From: Cryptosporidium bovis
Taxonomy: Eukaryota > Apicomplexa > Conoidasida > Eucoccidiorida > Cryptosporidiidae
Assembly: GCA_009768925.2 (NCBI GenBank)
Contig: VHIT02000011.1
Location: forward strand, 186,001-250,000
Reading direction: 5' to 3'
DNA: 64,000 nt
A program made the translations under genes and the position numbers. The stretch's first letter is position 1, and each line of letters opens with the position of its first letter. The notes beneath the pieces were generated by a model that saw only the letters and a list, made by a program, of their open reading frames with translations, did not search any database and had not been told where the DNA came from. Shown here one piece after another: positions 47,578 to 57,800 of the stretch.

Positions 47578-48028
47578 TGTCAAACTGACGGGTACAACGA
47601 CCAATAGACGGCGCGGATATTTGTAGTCCTATATGATGTAAAGTGTCTTATATACTGACTTTTGGCGGTAAAAATCAAACAAATAATTTAAAAAACAGTA
47701 TACCGAATCAGAATTGTCCATACAAGGCTGAAGGGAGAAGTGTAAATTTAAGGACGTTAATCTTTCTCTTTTAGACTTTGTGACGCAAGGATAAAGACAA
47801 TATCAAGATTTGTTTATTTTTTCTTTTTTTGATACATTTTTTAGTCATTTACTTTTTTACTGGCTCCATTAATTTTTAACGGTAGCTACAGAGAGGCAAA
47901 CTAGTGAATATACATTAAATACATTTATAACGATTATCTACTGTTTTTTGGTCTAGAAAAGAAGTAAAATATTAATAAAAGGACGAAAAAATAGGAATTT
48001 ATGTGGAATGATGAAGATTTAGTCTAAT

Positions 48029-48031
<3 letters not shown>

Positions 48032-48076
<45 letters not shown>
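48032..48076. repeat. (TA)22 dinucleotide repeat
   Basis: An uninterrupted 45-base TA run lies 620 bases upstream of the first ABC transporter. It is a likely polymorphic microsatellite and a possible DNA-unwinding or hairpin site. Confidence 0.95.
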
Positions 48077-48079
<3 letters not shown>

Positions 48080-48695
48080 TATATATGTGTATATGTGAAT
48101 ATAAATAATATGAACAATGTATATATACATGTATATGATCGTATTTATATGCATGACTAAAGGTGTATATTAGTATAATAAATTTGTCTAAAAGATACAA
48201 AGGATTAACATCAATTTATTAGTGAAGTAAACATTAGTAAATTTAAGATAACAATAATACAAACAGATATTGGGCAGGACTAACTGAATTTAAGTACTTA
48301 ACAAGGTTTCGAGTTCTTTTTGGAGATCTTATTTAATTGGATGACGAATTAAGTATTGTTTGTTTTATGTTATTTGTAGTTTTGACAACATATGCACTAC
48401 AAATAAGTTGTATAAAGCAGTAGTACGTTATAGAGAAAGTGAATAAGTAAGAGTACAGGTATTTGCATATATTAAAGTGCTATATTTTCAAGGGTAATCA
48501 AGATAAAGGTGTATTGTTGGTTATTTAACTAGTATTACTTTTGCTGAATGAAGAAAAGATAAATAAAAAGGTTATTTATTAACGGAATAGAAAGAAAATA
48601 AGAGCAAATATAAATAGATAATAGAAAGTGAAAGAACTAGTAACACAAAAAGGTACTTAATTATATATATTAATAAACAAAAGGGAATATAAAAG

Positions 48696-51600
48696 ATGGT
48701 TTTAAATAAAATAAGCAACAAAAATGTTAATATGATAAAAAGAAGCAATAAAAATATTGAATATGCAGGAGGAAGTAATACGTGGTCTAAATTATTATTT
48801 ACATGGATAACGCCATGGATGTCTAAATTTTTTGATGGAGGAATAACAAGTGATGATTTGCCACACCTTCCGGAGAATGATGAAATTCTGTATTGGACGA
48901 AGCGTTTGGAAAAGGCAGTAGATGAGGAGGAAAGAATAAGCAAATTAAAAGGAAGAAGTTTAAGACTTTATATTCCATTATTGAAAGTGTTTGGGTTTCA
49001 GTCTCTTTTGGTATTGTTATCCAAGTTGTTTTATGATGCTCTTCAAACACTTGCAACTTTGGCTTTAAGAAGTTTTGTCGCTAGTTTAGAACCAAAGGAA
49101 ATAAGTATAAATGGTGAGGTAATAGAAAGAAATAATAGAACAAATTATTTTATGGGAACTACATTTATAATACTTACATTGATAAAGATATTAGTTGAAA
49201 TACATTATAGTTATTGGTGTGGAAGAGTTAGTTTGAGAATACAGGGATCACTGATATCCATGATATTTAAAAGGGTTGTTCACTGGAAGGCGTCCGTAAT
49301 ATCATGTGAAAGTAATTCGCTTGGAAAATCTGCCAGAAAATCAACTATACTTAGACATATTGAATCCAGAAAAATACAGGATAATGAGGCAGTGGCATCT
49401 TCAAACATATTTAACTTGATAGTAGTTGATAGTCTTGCAGTCGAGGGCTTCTTGATTAATGGTATTGAGTGTTTCGTGTTTCCGCTCAGAATAATGATTG
49501 CTTATTTAGTGCTAAGAGATTCACTTGGTTCATCAATAACTATATTTGGAATAATTACTCTTATTATATTTTTAGTATTATCCTTTACATGCCAAATAAT
49601 AGCATCGTCATACAAGACACCCTTTATGAAAGCAAGAGATAAAAGAATAGATAGATGTCATGAAGTACTTAGTGAGATAAGAACACTACAAATGATGGGA
49701 CTACAGGACGTTGCTAACGAGAGAGTAATGAAGTGTAGAAGAGTTGAAATGAATGCGAATCAGAAAAGAACTGCACTTTCTTTAATAGGAAACTGGATAG
49801 GATATCAAATGTCTGGCATATCTCAGTTGGTATTAATTTTACTTGCTATATATACGGGTATTCAAAACTCTAGATTAAATAATGTACCTTTGGTTGTATC
49901 TGCATCTGTCGGTGTAACTACATTAAAGGTACTTTTTTCTTTATTGGGTCCTTGTAGAAACCTTTCTGTTTATTCATTCGCAACAATCGAGGCCATTATA
50001 TCATTAAATAGGTTTCAATCATTCATTAGATCAAGACCTATGGATTTGAAACACTGCGATTCCCATTCTGTAACTTCAAAAAGCATTGATAATCGCAATA
50101 ATAAGAGCCGTTTTATAGTAACTGATTGGGATTCTGACAATAACAATAATGAGTCATCTTCTGAGACTGATTTCCTTTTAAACAATAATATGTCATTAGA
50201 TAAAAGAAAAACGGGCAATGGAACTGATGCTGAGACTGAAATAGAAATTAAAAGAGAGATTTATCAGTTGGCTAAGGACATTGACAAATATGAGGGCGTG
50301 GAAGAAGAATACAGGAATGATAATGAGCAGCAAATAATGGCAGTAGATAGCAAAACAGTTGTATTAATGAGGGATTCTTCCTACTCATGGAAAAACAATA
50401 ATGTCGGTGGAATGAAAAGCAATAGAACCAAAAATAATCATGCTTCTGGAAAGGTTAATGAGTTTAAAAATAGACATGATACTATGAATATGAGCAGTAA
50501 TGGTGCTAATTATGAGAGGGTGGTGGAAAAGAACGGTGACATTGCCTGTAATGATACAAACACATTTAAACTTAGAAATATAAATATAAGTCTCTCACTT
50601 GGTGAAACAATAATAGTAGTTGGTTTACCTGGAAGTGGTAAAACAACACTTATGAATGCAATTCTTGATGAAATAGTACAGGAGAGTGGTATTACATATG
50701 TTAAACCAAGAGAAACAAAGGCTCCAATAGCATATGCCTCTCAAATACCTTGGATCCCTAGTGGAAGTATTAAGAATACTATTTTATTTGGAAGAGAATT
50801 TAACCAGATTAAATATGATAAAGTACTGGAATGTTGTAGACTTATTCAAGATTTTGATACATGGCAAGACGGTGATTTAAGAATTGTAGATGAGGGTGGT
50901 TGTTCACTTAGTGGTGGACAAAGAGCCAGAATATGTTTAGCAAGAGCACTTTACTCCCTTCCAGATGTTGTATTTGAGGATACAGATTTTATTAAAAAAA
51001 ATATTAAAGAAAATTTAGTTGATTCCAAAACCGATAACAGTGGACTGGAAACTATTTCAAATGTTTGTAATGATAGTGAATCGTCATTATTATATCTTTT
51101 GGATGATATATTCGTTAGTTTAGATCCAGGCGTGAGTAAATCGATATTCAAGAATTTGTTTGGTTCTTATGGTTTACTCAGATCAGTAGGAACTATATTA
51201 TCAATAGACTATAACAATCTGTCTTTTTTAATGAGCTCGAAAAAAGCCTTTGAGGGCTTCAATCCTAATATACTGGTATTGGATGAAGGTTCTCCCGTTT
51301 TTTATGGAACATACAGGTCATACATTAGTGACTTAAGATATTCGTTGCAAGATGTTAGCTTTGGAAAAACTTTAACTGATGAAGAAAAATGCAATAGAGA
51401 TTGTAATTATTATAGCGACGATGGTAACTGGAGTGATCAAGATCACGACTATGATGATGACAATAATATTAGCGGAAGAAATTCCAGTAATAACAAGCTT
51501 GAAAATGGTAATATTGTAATGGAACCAGGAAAAAATAATTCAGAGAATGCCTTCTTTATAACAAATACAAAAAGTGAGACACTTAGAAAAGTTATGGAAA

Positions 51601-53789
51601 AAGAAGGGAGAGTCACTGGAGTAGTATCGGGTAAGACATATATATGGTATTTTTCAAAGTTAAAGTGGACTTGGACAATATCATTATTTATACTTTGTTT
51701 TTCAAAAACGGTGTTTGACAAAGGTACTGATTATTATATGGGATCATATACTTCTAGAAAGCCATCAAATAGCATTTCAGACTCTATTTATGAGGGGAAA
51801 AAATTTGCATTATTTTACTTTTTATTGTCTATAATACAATTTGGAGTTAGTTCAATGGTATTTATAGGAGAAGCTATATGTGGCATAAGAGCTGCAAATG
51901 ATATACACAATAACATATTTGTTAATGTTTTAAATGCTCCTTTGTGTTTTTTTGACTCTAATCCTGTTGGAAGAATACTAAGCAGATTTAGTACTGACTT
52001 ACTTATGATTGACAATTTACCAATAATGAAAATAGCAACTGTATTGGTTGGAGGAATGAATGTTGTATTCCAATGTATAGTTGTATTAAATGCAAAGGCA
52101 TCGCTTATATTCTTGTTTCCAATAATTGGTCTTGGTATATATTATTTAGTAGCAAGATACTTCCTGAGATCATCTAGGGAACTTCAAAGAATGTGTTTGG
52201 TCCTATACTCCCCACTATGTGGTGTATTTTCAGAGGCAATGAGTGGGGGTCCAATAATAAGGGCATATAGAGCTCAGTATCATTATATGTCACAGGGAAA
52301 TGAGATTATTGATTTAATGCAAAGGGCAAAGTACATGCAACTTTGTTCTAAAGAGTGGTCTTCTTTGAGGACACAACTGCTTACATTTCCCCTAACCATA
52401 TTATCATCTGGATTCGTAACTTCAATATTATCTAATTTGTTCTCAAACACAAGTTTAAATACAAGTGCTAATACAGGAACCGGAGCTGGTATTGTGGGTA
52501 TTGCTCTTTATTATTCCGAGTCTATTGCGTCTAATATAGGTATGGTCATTACTTCTTATGTCAATATGGAAAAAGAAATGATTTCTGCTGAAAGGCTACA
52601 CAAATATGATGAAACTTTAAAAATTGAGAAGTTACATGTTACCTCGTCTCATATTTGCAGAATTATTAAAAATGATAACGATCTTAATGCTAATTGTGAT
52701 GATAGTGTTCATGTAAGTAAGAGACTAGGAATAGAAATTAGAGATCTTCAAGTTAGATATAGACGCCCAAATAGCAATCCGTGCGAGGACACTGAGGATA
52801 TATATTTTCCACCTTCTATCAATGGAATGAATGCAGTTACCGGACCTAATGAACATATTGGTATAATTGGAAGAACTGGAAGTGGAAAATCAACGTTTTT
52901 ACAAGCTATATTGGGTCTTGTTCCAATTACAAAAGGATACGTGCTATTGGATAACAAACCTATACATGAAATGAGTCCCGTTGATAAAGAACGACTTATT
53001 GGAATACTTCCTCAAGTGCCATTGATACTAAAGGGTTGGACCGTAGAGAACTTTTTAGATCCATATAAAAGATTCAGCAAAGATGAGATATGGAATGCTT
53101 TGAATATATGTGGACTTTCTGGAATGATTAAATCATTACCTTATGGAAAGATGTTAGACGCCGTTATTGTTCCGGATAGTTATAAGGAGGATGCTAACAC
53201 TTTTAATGAGAGGGACAAATCTAAGAATAAATACAAAGGTAGAGATATTTATAGTAATTTTAATGGTGATAAATATATTAATTCAAAAAATGTGGATAAT
53301 TGCGATGTCAGAAACAACTGTGACAATGACAAATTTAAAAATAGCCTTGAATTTGCTAAAGATAAATCAGTTCCATTGTCTCCTGCTTCTTCAGCATCAT
53401 CTTTATGCCCCAATTCAGGTGATCTTGAGGATGAAAGATATCTTTCTGATTCACAGCTTAGATATTTATCATTAGCCAGACTTGTATTGTATGCGAAAGA
53501 TTACAGACTTATATTAGTTGACGAACCTCCTCCTGATGTAAGTCACGAAGATACTGTAGACTATGTACCTATACATCAATTATTAAGACAATACTTTCCA
53601 CACTGTACTGTATTTGTTGTAGCTCATCATGCTGCTTCACTTAAAAATTGTAACAAGGTTTGGGTGCTTGGAAAAGGTAAAATACTACTTGAGAAAAATT
53701 TGGATTCTAATTTTTCACAAGATGACATGTTACATCTATTTAAAATTGCTGAATCAAATGAAACTTCCAGTGATGTTAGTAACTTTTGA
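48696..53789 (+). CDS. ABC transporter, ABCC (MRP-like) full-length, array copy 1
   Basis: The 1697-residue single-exon protein has the TMD1-NBD1-TMD2-NBD2 order of short ABCC proteins without TMD0, and starts with the typical LFTWITPWMSKFFDGG segment. NBD1: Walker A GLPGSGKT (643-650), signature LSGGQ (738-742), Walker B LLDD (D803, D804). The histidine of the NBD1 switch loop is replaced (Asp838 in LSIDYNN). NBD2: Walker A GRTGSGKS (1392-1399), degenerate signature LSDSQ (1583-1587), intact Walker B VDE (Glu1610) and H1644. An insertion of about 40 residues separates the NBD1 signature helix from Walker B, and one of about 70 residues precedes the NBD2 signature. One ATP site should be catalytic and one degenerate. 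The substrate is unknown; export of conjugates or drugs is usual for the family. Confidence 0.93.
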   Translation: MVLNKISNKNVNMIKRSNKNIEYAGGSNTWSKLLFTWITPWMSKFFDGGITSDDLPHLPENDEILYWTKRLEKAVDEEERISKLKGRSLRLYIPLLKVFGFQSLLVLLSKLFYDALQTLATLALRSFVASLEPKEISINGEVIERNNRTNYFMGTTFIILTLIKILVEIHYSYWCGRVSLRIQGSLISMIFKRVVHWKASVISCESNSLGKSARKSTILRHIESRKIQDNEAVASSNIFNLIVVDSLAVEGFLINGIECFVFPLRIMIAYLVLRDSLGSSITIFGIITLIIFLVLSFTCQIIASSYKTPFMKARDKRIDRCHEVLSEIRTLQMMGLQDVANERVMKCRRVEMNANQKRTALSLIGNWIGYQMSGISQLVLILLAIYTGIQNSRLNNVPLVVSASVGVTTLKVLFSLLGPCRNLSVYSFATIEAIISLNRFQSFIRSRPMDLKHCDSHSVTSKSIDNRNNKSRFIVTDWDSDNNNNESSSETDFLLNNNMSLDKRKTGNGTDAETEIEIKREIYQLAKDIDKYEGVEEEYRNDNEQQIMAVDSKTVVLMRDSSYSWKNNNVGGMKSNRTKNNHASGKVNEFKNRHDTMNMSSNGANYERVVEKNGDIACNDTNTFKLRNINISLSLGETIIVVGLPGSGKTTLMNAILDEIVQESGITYVKPRETKAPIAYASQIPWIPSGSIKNTILFGREFNQIKYDKVLECCRLIQDFDTWQDGDLRIVDEGGCSLSGGQRARICLARALYSLPDVVFEDTDFIKKNIKENLVDSKTDNSGLETISNVCNDSESSLLYLLDDIFVSLDPGVSKSIFKNLFGSYGLLRSVGTILSIDYNNLSFLMSSKKAFEGFNPNILVLDEGSPVFYGTYRSYISDLRYSLQDVSFGKTLTDEEKCNRDCNYYSDDGNWSDQDHDYDDDNNISGRNSSNNKLENGNIVMEPGKNNSENAFFITNTKSETLRKVMEKEGRVTGVVSGKTYIWYFSKLKWTWTISLFILCFSKTVFDKGTDYYMGSYTSRKPSNSISDSIYEGKKFALFYFLLSIIQFGVSSMVFIGEAICGIRAANDIHNNIFVNVLNAPLCFFDSNPVGRILSRFSTDLLMIDNLPIMKIATVLVGGMNVVFQCIVVLNAKASLIFLFPIIGLGIYYLVARYFLRSSRELQRMCLVLYSPLCGVFSEAMSGGPIIRAYRAQYHYMSQGNEIIDLMQRAKYMQLCSKEWSSLRTQLLTFPLTILSSGFVTSILSNLFSNTSLNTSANTGTGAGIVGIALYYSESIASNIGMVITSYVNMEKEMISAERLHKYDETLKIEKLHVTSSHICRIIKNDNDLNANCDDSVHVSKRLGIEIRDLQVRYRRPNSNPCEDTEDIYFPPSINGMNAVTGPNEHIGIIGRTGSGKSTFLQAILGLVPITKGYVLLDNKPIHEMSPVDKERLIGILPQVPLILKGWTVENFLDPYKRFSKDEIWNALNICGLSGMIKSLPYGKMLDAVIVPDSYKEDANTFNERDKSKNKYKGRDIYSNFNGDKYINSKNVDNCDVRNNCDNDKFKNSLEFAKDKSVPLSPASSASSLCPNSGDLEDERYLSDSQLRYLSLARLVLYAKDYRLILVDEPPPDVSHEDTVDYVPIHQLLRQYFPHCTVFVVAHHAASLKNCNKVWVLGKGKILLEKNLDSNFSQDDMLHLFKIAESNETSSDVSNF

Positions 53790-54842
53790 TTCATCTTTTT
53801 TTGAAATTTTAGGAATATACGCAGTCAGTTAAACATACACTTTACTGTTACTAAAATAAACATAAGATTGATTCTATATAACAATTCTTTAATTAAAGAA
53901 CAATACATTTACACATTTATTTGTGTAAATTAATATTAAGCATGAGTTTCGAGTCTACATGTTGTATTATTATATAAATACTCTTTTTCCTCCAAACATT
54001 ATCTTTTCTCGCCTTACTGTCATATCTTATTTGAGCATTTATGCTGTCTTTGAAAAGCATGAGGGTTTTTATCACTAGTAATACTGATTAATATTACAAA
54101 CTTGCATTGTTACCAGTATTGACTCACACAGGAGAAACAACACAATGCAATACAACAAACATTGCATCACAACACGAATTTAAATCTATTGTTGAAACAA
54201 GATCATATTATTATCTAATTATATACAGGGCGTTAGGTACAAGTGCAAAACGGGGTAAAAAATTACATATACATTACACGTAACCTGATAATTAACATTT
54301 TTCAGGCGGTAACTTTTAAGCTAATACTATTTTCTATATACATTATATATTGTAATGTATTTAAAGGGAAAATGCTCGTTTTTTTTTGACTTGGAAAATA
54401 AATGCAGATTTTATTTTATTGTTTTCATTTAAAATATTTTGTTTTGTCATAGTATAATATAAACCTCAACTCTATAATTTTAGATAAAATAAAAATCCTG
54501 ATTTATACTGAGCAACAAACTAAGACTTCGAATTTATCAAACTATACAAATAAAAAAATTCTTTTTCTAAGTAAATATATTTCTTGTCAAATTACATTAA
54601 TATTGTGTTTTGCTTTGAGAACAACACCAAAAAGCAGACTAAAAGGAAGAAATGATTAATCACTAGCTTAAATATCTATTATTTACGTGAATTAGATACA
54701 TTTGGATGATTAAAAGAAATAATGCACGCTTTTTAATGATAGAATATATACCTTTATATATATATATATATATAAAGGTATAAGTTTTATTTTTTTCAAT
54801 AAATTAGCAAAAAAAAGTTAGGATTTATAATAAAGAGCCACA
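53790..54842. promoter_or_regulatory. Promoter region of ABC transporter copy 2
   Basis: This is 1.05 kb of A+T-rich DNA between two plus-strand genes. A CAGGCGGTAACTTTT box lies at 54303-54317, 525 bases before the start. A 36-base perfect palindrome with a TA core lies at 54747-54782, listed separately. No gene was recognised. Confidence 0.5.
54747..54782. repeat. 36-base perfect palindrome before ABC copy 2
   Basis: TATACCTTTA reads into an AT-alternating core and then TAAAGGTATA, so the whole block is self-complementary. It ends 60 bases before the ATG at 54843, so it lies in the core promoter or the 5' leader. It could form a cruciform in DNA or a stable hairpin in mRNA. Confidence 0.85.
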
Positions 54843-57800
54843 ATGTATAACAATAGGGATGGATATATAAAGAATGGTAATGGTTCCTTTTTATTAACGC
54901 TAATTAGGATGATAAGTGAGTTGTTTAGGAGCATAACATTTATTTGGATAACACCGTATTTGGACAGAAACATTTTGTATAAAAATAACGAAATATTTGA
55001 TTTGAATGGAAAGTATTTAGACAAATTAAATAATGATAATATAAAGGATTATATTGAATACATAGAAAATGCACATATTGTAGATAATAAAAATGCAAGA
55101 AAGAAACACAAAAATAATAAAATTATACTCTTGACACTAATATTATTGAACAAACGATTAATATTTGAGATACTTATTTTAAAAATTTTCCAGATATTGT
55201 CATCCTCACTATTTTCGGTAAATTTAAATAGGTTTATAGTGCTAAATAACAGTAATATTGAAAACGGTGTGTATAAGATAATAAGAAAAGGAATGGAGTT
55301 AATTGGTATATATGTACTTAGATTAATATTTGAATCACAATGTAGATACAAGAGTGGTAAATTAAGTTTGAATATGGAATCAGTATTAATGAAATTGGGT
55401 TTCTCGACAATAATACTATATAATGAAAGAAATATCAATGAAACGAATATAATAAGTATAATCCAAGGCGATTGTTCAAGTTACCCTAATTTTCTAACAT
55501 CTTTGTTAGATTTAACAACTTTTCCGTTAAAATTCATACTAACATGGTATTTACTTAAGGAGTATATTGGAGATGTGGCAATAAAGTCAATATTAGTGTT
55601 TGTTTTTGTATTTACGCTTGGACTTGTACTACAGATAATCGGGTCATGTTTGAAAGTACCTTTTATGAAATATCGTGATATAAGAATACACAAAACGCAT
55701 GAATTTCTTAGAAATATATCACAAATTAAATTGCATGGCGAGGAAAAGATATACATTAGTGATATATTACAAATTAGAAAAAAGGAAAACTATTATAACA
55801 GTTTGAGAATATTATTTATTCAATTAGGCATTTATTTAGACTACCATGTTAATATAATATCCCAACTGGTTTTTTTTTGTGTATATATACTAAATAAAAT
55901 AGAAGATTCTTCAAGAAAAAGTATAAATAACTTAGGATTATCACTGAAGGAATTGGGACCAACTGGAGTTACTGTATTGAATATATTTTTCACAGTATCT
56001 TCAATTAAAGGAATAACCACACAACTTGTAGAAGGATTCGTGTCTGTTATTAGATTTCAAAGCTATATAAATGAAAGGATTAATTTAGGTAGTAGCATAG
56101 GCAAAGAAAATGCTGACTATTTTAACAATGAATGCTTTGATTCAAAGACAGAATTTTGTTTAAGTGATGATTTTGAGTTAATTGACGAGAATCACTACAT
56201 TATTTTAATGGGTAAGGAGAATAAGCATATTATTGACGAATATAGTAAAAAGCAATTTCTGGAATTTAATGACTGTTTCCCAGTAAACATTCATTGTAAT
56301 GCAAATAAATTTGAACAAGTTCCGCTTAAAATAAATGAGTTATTTGCAAACAGGTATGACAATATTAATTTAAAAATTAAAAATGGAGAGAAGGTGTTTA
56401 TAATAGGTCAATCTGGCTCTGGAAAGACCAGATTTATTAATTACTTGCTCACAAATAACAATAATAAGTATGTTTATCATTTAAAAAACAATATACCTAT
56501 AGGATACGTATCACAAAAACCTTGGTTACCTACTGGAACAATAAGATCGGTTATACTTTTTGGTTTAGAGTATAATGAAAGCACATACAATAAAGTCGTA
56601 GATTGTTGTTGTTTATTTGTTGATTTTAATTTATGGAAAGAAAAAGATTTAAAAATTATAAATGAAGGTGGTGATTCATTAAGTAAGGGTCAAAAAACAA
56701 GGATATGTTTAGCAAGAACACTATATCAATTTTTTTACCATAAAAATCAAATGGCTGACAATAATAACTGTTGTTTTTACAGAATTAAAGTTCCTTTGCT
56801 GTTTATATTTGATGATATATTTACTAATTTAGATTATATTATCGGAAATAGGATATTCTATAATTTGTTTGGCAGGAATGGAATCCTTTCTGATAATAAC
56901 AAAACAATAATAACAACAATAGAGATCGATACACTGACTAGTCTTATTAGTTATTCGAAAAATTTGAACGGAAAAGGTAGAAACAGCAATGGTAGCGATT
57001 ACTTTTCGCTATTTTACAAGTATTATTGCATTACTGGTGACTTTAATATTAAGTCACTTGATATTAATTTAAATGATCATCAATTAATTAGTAATTTTAA
57101 ACCTCTTGACCATTTTTGCATCAATAAATATGATAGTCACAATGAAAAAGCCAGTATCAAATGCATTTACAATAAGGAGGAAAACGTTTCAACCACTACT
57201 GATATCAACAGTGTTTCTGATATTGTTTGTTTAACCAAAGATTCCGTTAAATTCACTCCTTTACTTAGTAATGAAAATAACAGTATATCAATTCAAACAC
57301 CAACCTCAAATACTACAGCAGATAAGAGTAACTGCTCTTCTAATTCCTTAACCAGTGAAAAAGAATTCAAGGAATCAGCACCTGAATCTCAACATTCTTC
57401 ATTTATTAACAACGTCGCTCAAGATAAAGAGACAAATATTAACTCAATAAGTGAAAAATTCAATATTAAAGGCAACATATCAGTCACAAGTTACATATGG
57501 TATTTAAAAAACGTTGGAAAAATAAATACAATAGTTTTGGTGGTTATATTACTATGTAAATCAATAATGGAAAGAATAAGTGAGTTATTGTTCACGGGAC
57601 AAATATACACTGGTTTTAAATTAAAGTCGTTATTGATATTATACGCAACATTCACTATATCTGGCTTGTTTTTGGGAGTTGTATTATTTATATACGAAGC
57701 AATTACATGTACTGCGTGTTCGAATAAAGTACATGGTAAATTACTGGACATAATACTATTAAAAACATCAAATTCAATTCCAATACATATATTACTAAAT

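Larger units (their letters stand above)
46320..48695. other. Largest gene-poor gap, upstream of the ABC array
   Basis: This is nearly 2.4 kb. A pyrimidine-rich U-run (TTTTTTTTCTTTTTTTTG, 46623-46640) follows a slightly GC-richer patch at 46550-46620. A coding-like tract at 46995-47577 is listed separately. A TTTGGCGGTAAAAA box lies at 47661-47674, and a TA run at 48032-48076. The last 600 bases before the first transporter are plain A+T-rich promoter-like sequence. An apparent plus-strand frame at 46778-47023 has no ATG and is only T-rich hydrophobic sequence. Confidence 0.5.
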
